Assembly: GCF_001894885.1 (NCBI RefSeq) | Contig: NZ_BCXB01000007.1 | Location: 1-64,000 of the forward strand | Reading direction: 5' to 3' | Origin: Rhodococcus marinonascens NBRC 14363 | Lineage (GTDB): Bacteria > Actinomycetota > Actinomycetes > Mycobacteriales > Mycobacteriaceae | DNA length: 64,000 nucleotides | Part shown: positions 49,164-57,370 of the stretch, piece by piece | Layout: every line of letters begins with the position of its first letter | How positions within the stretch are numbered: position 1 is the first letter of the stretch | Program-made: the position numbers and the translations under genes | Notes under the pieces: generated by a model | The model's database searches: none | Seen by the model: only the letters and a program-made list of their open reading frames with translations | What the model was told of the DNA's origin: nothing

Positions 49164-50287
49164 TGGTTCTCCTGTTCGATCGCGTACGGCTCGATGATGG
49201 CCATGACGGACTGGATCTCCCCGGCCGGGATGCCGAAATGCTCGGTGACCCGAACCGGCGTGACCTCGGTTTGCGTCGCCCCGAGATCGAGCAGGAATTG
49301 GGCCACCACGTTGTCGCCCCACTCGTGGAACGAGAGTTCACGCACAGCCTGGATGGCCTGGTACTGAAATCCGTTCTCGAGTTCGTCCCGGATGAAGGCC
49401 CCCGACTCGCCGGTGCGCTGCCCGTTCTCCACCCGCCACGCGTTGTCGGCGAGACGCACCTTGGTGGCGTCGTGGCTGACGAGTGCATCGATGTAGGCCC
49501 GGGCCATCGCGACACGCCCGCTGTCTGCAATGTCGCCGGCATGCTCGGCAATAGCGGCAAGCAAGGGCTGCGCCAACTCCGGCCGGCAGATCAAAAGGTC
49601 GGGCAGATAGGGGTGGGATTCGTTGTAACCCAAGGGGGTTCCGTCGATCCGCGAACAGTGCAGGCCCGCGGCCTTGGCGACGCCCACCGGTGCCGCCGAG
49701 TCCCATTCCCACTGTCCGCCGGAATGGACGTAGGCATCCACGTCGCCGCGGAGCACGGCCATCGCTTTCGCGCCCGCCGAACCCATCGTCGAGACCTCGG
49801 CACCGATCGCGGTCGCGACGGCATCGACGAAGCCGGGGGGCCTGCTTGCGCTCACGACGATGCGCGGGCGTGCCGGCACCCGCTCGGCGTGCACGGTGTT
49901 AGAGCCGTCGTCACTGACGTACACGGCACCCAGTGCCGGTTGCGCGACCGCCGCTGCAGTGATGCCGCGACCGCGTTCCCACAGCGCAATGTGCACTGCC
50001 CAGTCCGAACGCCCAGGTATCCCGTATTCCTTGGAACCGTCGAGAGGGTCGATGATCCACACCCGCGAACTCTCCAGCCGCGACCGATCGTCGGTGGACT
50101 CCTCGGAGAGGATCGCATCCTCGGGCCGCTCCGCGAAGAGTTTGCCGAGGATGTACGCGTCGGCGGCGACGTCGCCGCGCCTGCCCAGTTCACGCCCATC
50201 CGATCCGAGCCCAGCGGCGCGGATGTCCAGTAGCAGGGCTCCGGCACCGGAGGCGATGTCGGCCGCGAGTCGCGCGTCAGTGATCAC
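49160..50287 (-). CDS. cysQ: CysQ-type 3'-phosphoadenosine-phosphate phosphatase fused to an NTF2-like domain
   Basis: Residues 1-250 are an inositol-monophosphatase-fold CysQ that dephosphorylates PAP or PAPS: metal motifs LSEES, WIIDPLDGSKEYG and GGQWEWDSAAPVGVA are all present. CysQ proteins normally end near residue 250-270. Here a second domain of about 120 residues follows (AMARAYIDALVSHDATKV...WRVENGQRTG...VTPVRVTEHFGIPAG), which looks like a SnoaL/NTF2-like (DUF8021-type) domain. The frame is continuous, so this is a true fusion as read. GTG start at 50287 overlaps cysNC by 11 nt; a 4-nt overlap links it to the epoxide-hydrolase-like gene. Confidence 0.88.
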   Translation of the reverse strand: MITDARLAADIASGAGALLLDIRAAGLGSDGRELGRRGDVAADAYILGKLFAERPEDAILSEESTDDRSRLESSRVWIIDPLDGSKEYGIPGRSDWAVHIALWERGRGITAAAVAQPALGAVYVSDDGSNTVHAERVPARPRIVVSASRPPGFVDAVATAIGAEVSTMGSAGAKAMAVLRGDVDAYVHSGGQWEWDSAAPVGVAKAAGLHCSRIDGTPLGYNESHPYLPDLLICRPELAQPLLAAIAEHAGDIADSGRVAMARAYIDALVSHDATKVRLADNAWRVENGQRTGESGAFIRDELENGFQYQAIQAVRELSFHEWGDNVVAQFLLDLGATQTEVTPVRVTEHFGIPAGEIQSVMAIIEPYAIEQENQ

Positions 50288-52127
50288 GTCTCAACAATTC
50301 CATAATTCTCACAGCTTGTTCGGTCGGCGTACCGTCTTCGGGCCGGAGCACCAATTCGGCGTTCTCGGGGGCCTCGTACGGGTCGTCCACTCCGGTGAAC
50401 CCGGTGATCTCCCCCGCCCGCGCTTTCGCATACATGCCTTTGGGGTCGCGCGCCTCGCACTGCTCCACCGGGGTGTCGATGTATACCTCGAGAAATTCGA
50501 GTCCCGCGGCGCGATGTTCTTCCCGAACGTGCTCCCGGTCCGCACGGTACGGGCTGATCAGCGACGCGATCGCGACCACGCCGGAGTCTGCCAGTAATTG
50601 GGCAACCGCGCCGACGCGTCGCACGTTCTCGGCGCGGTCCTGCGCGCTGAATCCAAGGTCCGAGTTGAGACCGTGTCGCAGGTTGTCCCCGTCGAGACGG
50701 TAGGCGGGCACGCCGGACGCGATCAGTCGCCGCTCGAGTTCCACCGCGACCGTCGATTTCCCGGAGGCAGACAGTCCGGTCAGCCAGACCGTGCGCCCAC
50801 GGGTGGCCCGTTCCGCCCTCGATACAGCCGCGGCGTGCCACACCACCTTGGACTGAGACAGCGTCGGACCGGTGATCATGCCCGCAGCGACGGTGTTGTG
50901 CGTCGACTCGTCGACGAGGATGAAACTACCGGTCACGTGGTTGCGGCGGTACGGGTCGAACATCAAAGGTTGAGACGTCTTCAACTGGATGCGGCCGATC
51001 TCGTTGAGCGAGAGAGACTGCGCGGTCTCGTCGCGATGCAGGGTGTTGACGTCGAGTCGGTAGTCCAGCCGTACCACGGACGCCTTGGTGGCTCGGGTGG
51101 TGTGCAGCAGCGTGTAGCGAGCATCCGGCTTCAACGAAGACTGTTCACTGAACCAGCAGACCATCGCGTCGAGTTCCTGCCCTACGAGTGGGCGGTTGTT
51201 GGGGCGGCACAGCATATCCCCGCGGCTCACGTCCAACTGATCAGCTAGCTGCACGCACACCGCGGACATGGTGAAAGCCTCGCTCAGGGCCGCTCCGCCG
51301 GGTCCCCATATAGCGCTGATCGTGGAAGTGAATCCCGACGGCAACGCCACCACCTCGTCGCCCGGCTTGAACACACCACTGGCGACCGTCCCGGCATACC
51401 CGCGGAAGTCGTGCAGCGCGGGATCGGTCTGGCGCCCCGGCCGGACCACATACTGCACCGGGATCCGGGCGTCGATGAGATTGCGGTCAGACGCCACGTG
51501 CACCTGTTCGAGGTAGTGCAGCAGTGACGCACCCTCGTACCAGGGCATGTTGACCGTTCGCTGCGCGATGTTGTCGCCGCGCAGCGCCGATACCGGGATG
51601 AACGTGAGGTCATGGACCTCGAGTTTGATCGCGAATTGCCTGAACTCCTCCTTGATCTCCTCGAACCGTTCCTCGGACCACCCGACGAGGTCCATCTTGT
51701 TGACGCACAGCACGAGGTGGGGAATTCCGAGGAGGCTGGCGATGAAAGCGTGGCGACGGGTCTGCTCGAGGATTCCTTTGCGGGCGTCGACGAGAATCAG
51801 CGCCAGGTCAGCGGTCGAGGCCCCGGTCACCATGTTCCGCGTGTACTGCTCGTGACCCGGTGTGTCCGCGATGATGAACTTGCGATGCGGAGTGGCGAAG
51901 TAGCGATGGGCGACGTCGATCGTGATGCCCTGTTCGCGTTCGGCACGCAGGCCGTCGGTGAGCAGCGCTAGATTGGTGTGTTCGTCGCCTCGTTGACGAC
52001 TGGTGCGTTCCACCGCCTCGAGTTGATCCTCGAAGATCGCCTTCGAGTCGTAGAGCAGACGGCCGATCAGGGTGGACTTGCCGTCGTCGACGCTGCCCGC
52101 CGTTGCGACGCGGAGAAGCTGCGGCAT
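50277..52127 (-). CDS. cysNC: Bifunctional sulfate adenylyltransferase subunit 1 / APS kinase (CysNC)
   Basis: 616-residue fusion making PAPS. The N-terminal GTPase (CysN) has GSVDDGKSTLIGRLL, DTPGHEQYTRNM and NKMDLVGW and drives sulfate adenylylation with CysD. The C-terminal APS kinase (from about residue 440) has GLSASGKSTVAVELE, LDGDNLRHGLNSDLGFS and the YIDTPVEQCEARDPKG motif. The ATG at 52127 overlaps the cysD stop by 1 nt (TGATG), which decides the start. PAPS made here can serve sulfotransferases. Confidence 0.96.
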   Translation of the reverse strand: MPQLLRVATAGSVDDGKSTLIGRLLYDSKAIFEDQLEAVERTSRQRGDEHTNLALLTDGLRAEREQGITIDVAHRYFATPHRKFIIADTPGHEQYTRNMVTGASTADLALILVDARKGILEQTRRHAFIASLLGIPHLVLCVNKMDLVGWSEERFEEIKEEFRQFAIKLEVHDLTFIPVSALRGDNIAQRTVNMPWYEGASLLHYLEQVHVASDRNLIDARIPVQYVVRPGRQTDPALHDFRGYAGTVASGVFKPGDEVVALPSGFTSTISAIWGPGGAALSEAFTMSAVCVQLADQLDVSRGDMLCRPNNRPLVGQELDAMVCWFSEQSSLKPDARYTLLHTTRATKASVVRLDYRLDVNTLHRDETAQSLSLNEIGRIQLKTSQPLMFDPYRRNHVTGSFILVDESTHNTVAAGMITGPTLSQSKVVWHAAAVSRAERATRGRTVWLTGLSASGKSTVAVELERRLIASGVPAYRLDGDNLRHGLNSDLGFSAQDRAENVRRVGAVAQLLADSGVVAIASLISPYRADREHVREEHRAAGLEFLEVYIDTPVEQCEARDPKGMYAKARAGEITGFTGVDDPYEAPENAELVLRPEDGTPTEQAVRIMELLRRDH

Positions 52128-53053
52128 CAGAAGTACCCTTCCTTCTTGCGGTCTTCCATACCGGCTTCGGAGATCCGGTCGTCCGCGCGGGTGGCGCCGC
52201 GCTCGGTCAGCCTGCTCGCTGCCACCTCCGTGACAACGGCCTCGGCGCTGGTTGCGGACGATTCGACGCACCCCGTGCAGGTGGCGTCGCCGACTGTCCG
52301 GAAACGCACCAGTGCTTCGTACGGCTCATCGCCGGGAAGGAGCGTGAGGAACCGTGTGTGCGCCAACAGCATTCCGTCGCGGGGCACAACCTGGCGGCGG
52401 TGAGCGTAGTACAGTGAGGGCAGTTCGATCCGCTCCTCGCTGATGTACTGCCAGATGTCGAGTTCGGTCCAGTTCGACAGCGGGAACACCCGGATGTGCT
52501 CACCCTTGCGGTGCCGGCCGTTGTACAGGCTCCACAGTTCGGGGCGTTGCGCCCGCGGTTCCCACTGCCCTAACACGTCCCGGAAACTGAAGACTCTCTC
52601 CTTGGCTCGGGCCTTCTCCTCGTCACGTCGGGCGCCGCCGAAGACGGCGTCGAAGTTGTTGTCCCTGATGCCGCGCAGCAGTGCCGTGGTCTGGAGTCGG
52701 TTACGACTGGCGTGAGGTCCCGTCTCCTCGCTGACCCGCCCGGCTTCGATGTCGTCCTGGACACTCGACACGACCATCCGTAGGCCGAGACGGTCGACGG
52801 TCCGGTCGCGGAACTCGATGACGTCGTCGAAGTTGTGGCCGGTGTCGACGTGCATAACTGTGAACGGAAGCGGCGAGGGCCAGAACGCTTTTGCGGCGAC
52901 GTGGAGCATCACCACCGAGTCCTTGCCGCCGGAGAACAGCAGTACCGGATGCTCGAACGTAGCGGCCACCTCACGGAAGATGTGAACGGCCTCGGCTTCG
53001 AGTGCGCCGAGGTGGGACAACTCGTACACGGGCGGTGTGGTCGATGCGGTCAT
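52127..53053 (-). CDS. cysD: Sulfate adenylyltransferase subunit 2 (CysD)
   Basis: ATP pyrophosphatase-type subunit forming APS from sulfate and ATP with CysN. The 308-residue protein has the PP-motif LLFSGGKDSVVMLH, HVDTGHNFDDVIEFRD, GARRDEEKARAKERVFS and SNWTELDIWQYI. The ATG at 53053 is preferred; the frame is open to 53107 but that stretch is the operator dyad. First gene of cysD-cysNC-cysQ. Confidence 0.96.
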   Translation of the reverse strand: MTASTTPPVYELSHLGALEAEAVHIFREVAATFEHPVLLFSGGKDSVVMLHVAAKAFWPSPLPFTVMHVDTGHNFDDVIEFRDRTVDRLGLRMVVSSVQDDIEAGRVSEETGPHASRNRLQTTALLRGIRDNNFDAVFGGARRDEEKARAKERVFSFRDVLGQWEPRAQRPELWSLYNGRHRKGEHIRVFPLSNWTELDIWQYISEERIELPSLYYAHRRQVVPRDGMLLAHTRFLTLLPGDEPYEALVRFRTVGDATCTGCVESSATSAEAVVTEVAASRLTERGATRADDRISEAGMEDRKKEGYF

Positions 53054-53087
53054 GGGCGACTCCTCGGTGCGAGTGTCATACCGGCCA

Positions 53088-53107
53088 TTGGTCCATATTT
53101 GGACCAA
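53088..53107. promoter_or_regulatory. 20-bp dyad upstream of cysD
   Basis: TTGGTCCATATTTGGACCAA is a perfect inverted repeat (8-bp arms, 4-bp centre) 34 bp before the cysD ATG. Position and symmetry fit an operator for a dimeric regulator of the sulfate-activation operon. The protein that binds it is not identifiable here. Confidence 0.65.
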
Positions 53108-53175
53108 CTCGGTTCGAAAATGATTACGCCTCCGAGAATAGAACGTGTTTCAGATTTTGGTCAATGCCCCATTCT

Positions 53176-54099
53176 TCAGCGCGGCCTGCGCCCGCCCACC
53201 TCCGCCGTGATCGCATCCGCCGCCGCGGCGAGCGCCTTACCCCTGCGCGCGATTTCGGACGAGCCGAGTTCAGCGCCCACATAAAGAGTCAGAACCATCG
53301 CCTGATGCCCCTGGGCGTCGTACGTCGGCGCGGCAATGAGGCTGACCGGGTGTGGTGACTCGGGATCCGCGTGTTCAGCGTCCAGGTACACGCGCTCCCC
53401 CAGGCTGGAGACCATCTCGCCGAGCACGGCGCGCAGTTCCGGCGGCAGGTCGTGCGCGGCCACGCCCGCCATGAGCGTGTGCAATCGCTGTCCGACGGGA
53501 GTGAGGATCTCCACGAGATACCCCGTGCGGGAGCATTCGTCCACGACGTTGCGCAACCGGTCCCGGTCCAGACGAACTGGCAGGGTCGGCTCCCGCCGAA
53601 GCCATGACTGCAGCGCGTCGTCACCGTCCCACAGCACATACATCAACCCGACGGGCGGCGCGAACGGATACATCTCGCCGACCTTGACAGCGGCGCGCAC
53701 CCCGGGCGGACTGGTCAGTTCGAGCACGGCGATCCGGTCGCCGACCACCGCCGACGCCGTGCACGTGGTCCGGAATTCGTCACTGAGGGCAGCGAGATGC
53801 GTGTGCGCGACCGGCCCGGCCGCGAACCCCAGCTGAGCTGCGCGACCTGCCGCGATGAGCACAGGCCCGAGCCCGTAGGTCTTCGTCACCAGATCGCGGA
53901 CAAGATAGCCGGCGCGAGCGAGTTCGGTGAGGATCCCCAGGCAGGTCGGTTTACTGATACCGAGTTGCCGGGCCAGCTCCGACAACCCGAATCGGTGTTC
54001 GTTGTGAGCCACCAGGAAGTCGAGCACCTGCACGACGCGTTCGGTGGGTGGCGACCGGCGCCCGCGCACCTTGTCGAGCGTCTCGTCCTCGTGCCCCAT
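53176..54099 (-). CDS. IclR family transcriptional regulator
   Basis: 307-residue regulator. The N-terminal winged helix (ERVVQVLDFLVAHNE...GLSELARQLGISKPTCLGIL) is followed by the IclR effector domain. The C-terminal effector part is weaker than usual. It is divergent from the DUF1214-SDR-sulfotransferase operon, with 93 nt between the starts, and its own ribosome-binding site (AGGGAG) touches the KstR-type palindrome. It probably controls that operon; cysD lies downstream on the same strand with a separate promoter. Confidence 0.87.
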   Translation of the reverse strand: MGHEDETLDKVRGRRSPPTERVVQVLDFLVAHNEHRFGLSELARQLGISKPTCLGILTELARAGYLVRDLVTKTYGLGPVLIAAGRAAQLGFAAGPVAHTHLAALSDEFRTTCTASAVVGDRIAVLELTSPPGVRAAVKVGEMYPFAPPVGLMYVLWDGDDALQSWLRREPTLPVRLDRDRLRNVVDECSRTGYLVEILTPVGQRLHTLMAGVAAHDLPPELRAVLGEMVSSLGERVYLDAEHADPESPHPVSLIAAPTYDAQGHQAMVLTLYVGAELGSSEIARRGKALAAAADAITAEVGGRRPR

Positions 54100-54110
54100 T
54101 GACCACTCCC

Positions 54111-54124
54111 TAGAACGCGTTCTA
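54111..54124. promoter_or_regulatory. KstR-type palindrome
   Basis: TAGAACGCGTTCTA is a perfect 14-bp palindrome and matches at every fixed base the published KstR consensus TnnAACnnGTTnnA (sterol-catabolism repressor of mycobacteria and rhodococci). It lies 68 bp upstream of the DUF1214 gene start and 11 bp upstream of the IclR start, so it could control either or both. An IclR autoregulatory site is the alternative. Confidence 0.6.
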
Positions 54125-54192
54125 TTGTCAGTGCATCATTGTTCTACCACACAGGTACATATTTGTACCACCCCCATCGTGAGGAGCACGGT

Positions 54193-55359
54193 GTGCTGAC
54201 CGACCCATTCGCCGACGCCATGGCCGAGGCCGAGAAACTGATCGAAAGCGCCCCCCACATCCGCACCGAACAGGATCTGCTCGAGGGCTACCAGTACCTC
54301 GCCGGCGGCATCGTCGCCACGACGCACGCCGCCTGGGCGACCGAGCGGTCGCACCCGACTTTCATCTCGGGGACTGGCCCGTACATGAAGATGGGCCTCG
54401 ACAACCCCGACACCCTGTACTTCGGCGCGAGGATCAACGACGACGTCGAGTACGTCGTGACCGGGGTGCGGGGCACCACTGCGGATCTGAGCTTTCAGGT
54501 TCTCAGCGGAAACTACACGGCCGCAGAAGTTCCCGGTAGCGTGTCGGCGTTCGACGATCGCGAGATCGATATCGCGCCCGACGGCTCCTTCGAGGTGCGG
54601 TTCGGTCCGGACGACAATGCCGGCCGTCGCAACTACTTCACCCTCGCACCGGGTTCGTCCCAACTGGTGGTCCGCGAGGTGTACAGCGACTGGAACCAGC
54701 GACGTGGCACCATCCGGATCGCCCGCGCCGACACCACAGGTAGCGCCCCCGACTCCCTGACCCGCGAAGCGGTCGAGAAGCGCTACACCCGCGCGGGCAA
54801 AGCCCTCGTCTCGCGGGTGAAGACATGGCTCAAGTTCCCGGAGTGGTTCTATCTGAACCTGCCGGTCAACACGATGACCGAACCCCGACTGACACCAGGC
54901 GGATTGGCGACACAGTACTCATCGGTCGGGCACTATGAACTCGCCGAGGACGAGGCCATCGTCATCACCGTGCCGAAGACCGACGTGCCCTACCAGGGAT
55001 TTCAACTGGGCAGCATGTGGTATATCTCCCTCGATTACATCAACCACCAGACTTCACTGAACGTTTCACAGTCCCAGGTGGATCCCGACGGCAACATCCG
55101 CCTCGTCGTCAGCGAGCGCAATCCCGGCATAGCGAACTGGATCGAAACCGTGGGCCACCACCGCGGCTACCTCCAGTTCCGCTGGCAACGCGCATCCCGT
55201 GAACTTACTCCCGGCGACGGTCCACGCATAGAGGTTGTGCCAGTCGACGAGATCCACCGGAGGCTGCCCTACTTCGGAGACAACAAGATCTCGCCGCAGG
55301 ACTTCGCCGCACGTATCGCCGCCCGCCAGGCTGCGGTCGCCGACCGGATGCTGGGGTGA
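54193..55359 (+). CDS. DUF1214-type protein
   Basis: 388-residue protein of unknown function. It has segments found in DUF1214 family proteins: GPDDNAGRRNYFTLAPGSSQLVVREVYSDW, AIVITVPKTDVPYQGFQLGSMWY (shown in part) and HRGYLQFRWQRA. No signal peptide or membrane helix is seen. The GTG at 54193 has GAGGAG 6 nt upstream, which decides the start. It overlaps the SDR gene by 4 nt. The same gene order (unknown protein, SDR, sulfotransferase-like protein) exists as Rv3531c-Rv3529c in the M. tuberculosis cholesterol region. Confidence 0.75.
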   Translation: MLTDPFADAMAEAEKLIESAPHIRTEQDLLEGYQYLAGGIVATTHAAWATERSHPTFISGTGPYMKMGLDNPDTLYFGARINDDVEYVVTGVRGTTADLSFQVLSGNYTAAEVPGSVSAFDDREIDIAPDGSFEVRFGPDDNAGRRNYFTLAPGSSQLVVREVYSDWNQRRGTIRIARADTTGSAPDSLTREAVEKRYTRAGKALVSRVKTWLKFPEWFYLNLPVNTMTEPRLTPGGLATQYSSVGHYELAEDEAIVITVPKTDVPYQGFQLGSMWYISLDYINHQTSLNVSQSQVDPDGNIRLVVSERNPGIANWIETVGHHRGYLQFRWQRASRELTPGDGPRIEVVPVDEIHRRLPYFGDNKISPQDFAARIAARQAAVADRMLG

Positions 55360-56153
55360 CCACAATGACCACATCGAATCTGTTGCAGGACAAGGTGGTC
55401 GTCATATCCGGTGTCGGCCCGGCCTTGGGGAGTACGCTCGCCGTCCGCTGCGCCGGCGCCGGGGCCGATGTGGTGTTGGCCGCCCGCACCGCCACACGAC
55501 TCGAGGAAGTGGCCAAGGAGGTCATCGCCCTGGGCCAACGGGCGGTGACGGTTCCGACCGATATCACCGACCACGCTTCGGCGGAGCATCTGGTGTCCGC
55601 AGCGGTTGACGCCTACGGCAAGGTCGACGTGCTGATCAACAATGCATTCTCGGTACCGTCTATGAAACCGCTCGCCCGCACCGATTTCGACCACATCCGT
55701 AGCAGCTTCGAACTGACGGTGCTCGGTGCGCTGCGCCTCACGCAGCTGTTCACTCCCGCTCTCGCCGAGGCGGACGGCGCTGTGGTGAACATCAACTCGA
55801 TGGTACTGAGACACTCTCAGGAGCGGTACGGCAGTTACAAGATGGCCAAGTCGGCGCTCCTCGCCATGTCCCAGTCGCTCGCGACGGAACTGGGACCGCA
55901 GGGGATCCGTGTCAATTCAGTTGCGCCCGGATATATCTGGGGAGACACGCTGAAGCAGTACTTTGCTCATCGGGCCGAGAAATATGGGATGACCGTCGAG
56001 CAGATCTACGAACATACTGCTGCCGCTACCGATCTCGGCAGGCTTCCCACGATCGACGAAGTGGCCGACGCCGTGATCTTTCTCGCGTCACCGATGGCCC
56101 GCGCCATCACTGGACAGTGCCTCGACGTCAACTGCGGCGAATTCCACCACTAG
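55356..56153 (+). CDS. Short-chain dehydrogenase/reductase
   Basis: 265-residue SDR with a modified cofactor loop (SGVGPALGSTLAVRCAGAGADVVLAAR, core GVGPALG instead of GxxxGIG), DVLINNAFSVPSM and the catalytic segment RYGSYKMAKSALLAMSQSLATEL. The PALG loop is typical of the Rv3530c-type SDRs. GTG at 55356 overlaps the DUF1214 stop by 4 nt; an ATG three codons later is possible. Likely oxidises or reduces a steroid-like hydroxyl/keto group, by context. Confidence 0.87.
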   Translation: MTTMTTSNLLQDKVVVISGVGPALGSTLAVRCAGAGADVVLAARTATRLEEVAKEVIALGQRAVTVPTDITDHASAEHLVSAAVDAYGKVDVLINNAFSVPSMKPLARTDFDHIRSSFELTVLGALRLTQLFTPALAEADGAVVNINSMVLRHSQERYGSYKMAKSALLAMSQSLATELGPQGIRVNSVAPGYIWGDTLKQYFAHRAEKYGMTVEQIYEHTAAATDLGRLPTIDEVADAVIFLASPMARAITGQCLDVNCGEFHH

Positions 56154-56173
56154 CGATCGGAAAGCGGACAACC

Positions 56174-57331
56174 ATGAGCGAACGCACCACCGTCGGCACG
56201 ATCGACGATCTCCACGCGTCGGCCACACGATTGACCGGAATGACCGACTTCGGCACCGACGACTACACCGAGGCCCTCGGTGTTCTGCTGGACTCGTACC
56301 GATCCGACGAGCAGTTGACCCCGCTCGGCAGCAAGGTTTCTCGTGTCTTCCTCCGCGGCGCCCTTGTGGCACGCCTGCTCAGCGAAGCAGCGTGGAAGCA
56401 GAACCCCGAGCACGCTGACGTGCAGATCCAGCGGCCGATCTTCGTCACCGGACTCCCCCGCACCGGAACCACGGCACTGCACCGGTTGCTCACCGCGGAC
56501 CCGTCGCATCAGGGCCTCGAGATGTGGTTGACCGAGATGCCCCAACCACGGCCACCGCGCGAGACTTGGGCATCGAACCCCGTGTTCGCGAAGATCGAGG
56601 AATCCTTCAGCCGCCATCACATCGAGCGTCCCGAGTTCATGGGAGTGCACTACATGTCCGCCGGCGAGGTCGAGGAGTGCTGGCAGCTGCTTCGTCAGAC
56701 GTTCAAGTCCATCTCCTACGAGTGCCTCGCGCACCTGCCGACGTACTCCCGGTGGCTCCAGCAGCAGGACTGGACCAACGCATACCAGCGGCACAAGAAG
56801 AATCTCCAACTGATCGGGCTCCCCGATCGGGACCGCCGCTGGGTCCTCAAGAACCCCAGCCACCTGTTCGCGCTCGACGAACTACTGGCGGTGTACCCGG
56901 ATGCGCTGATCATCCAGACCCACCGTCCGCCGCGCACCATCGTCCCGTCCGTGTGCAGCCTTGCAGAACAGGCGACCTCCGGCTGGTCGGAGAAGTTTCG
57001 GGGCAGCGTCATCGGCGAGAGCCAACTCGAACTGTGGGCACGGGGACTCGACCGGTTCACCGAGGCACGCGCCCGACACGATCCCGCCCAGTTCATCGAC
57101 GTCGACTACCAGGATTTCGTGGCCGATCCGCTCGGCACCGTCGAAGGGGTGTACACCCACTTCGGTCTCGATCTGAGCGCATCGGCCCAGTCCGCGATGG
57201 AGGCGATGCACTCCGAGAGTCGCAGCGGCGACCGTCGGCCGTCACACAAGTACACGCTCGAGGAGTTCGGGCTGACAGCAGAGCAGGTGGACGAAAGATT
57301 CGCCGGCTATCAGTTCAGTACTTCCAAGTGA
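56174..57331 (+). CDS. Sulfotransferase family protein
   Basis: 385-residue P-loop sulfotransferase-fold protein. The 5'-phosphosulfate loop is IFVTGLPRTGTT (residues 90-101), and RRWVLKNPSHLFALDEL supplies the typical second PAPS-contact region; FIDVDYQDFVADPLGTV is also conserved. It uses PAPS as donor if active. Rv3529c of M. tuberculosis has nearly the same length and context. ATG at 56174, 20 nt after the SDR gene. PAPS-forming genes lie about 3 kb away. Confidence 0.85.
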   Translation: MSERTTVGTIDDLHASATRLTGMTDFGTDDYTEALGVLLDSYRSDEQLTPLGSKVSRVFLRGALVARLLSEAAWKQNPEHADVQIQRPIFVTGLPRTGTTALHRLLTADPSHQGLEMWLTEMPQPRPPRETWASNPVFAKIEESFSRHHIERPEFMGVHYMSAGEVEECWQLLRQTFKSISYECLAHLPTYSRWLQQQDWTNAYQRHKKNLQLIGLPDRDRRWVLKNPSHLFALDELLAVYPDALIIQTHRPPRTIVPSVCSLAEQATSGWSEKFRGSVIGESQLELWARGLDRFTEARARHDPAQFIDVDYQDFVADPLGTVEGVYTHFGLDLSASAQSAMEAMHSESRSGDRRPSHKYTLEEFGLTAEQVDERFAGYQFSTSK

Positions 57332-57370
57332 CGACGGCGGTCGAGGATCGAGGCCGACTCACACACGAGG

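Noticed and set aside
53054-53175. SAM or other sulfur riboswitch before cysD
   Set aside because: Only a protein-operator-like dyad is seen; no riboswitch core motifs.
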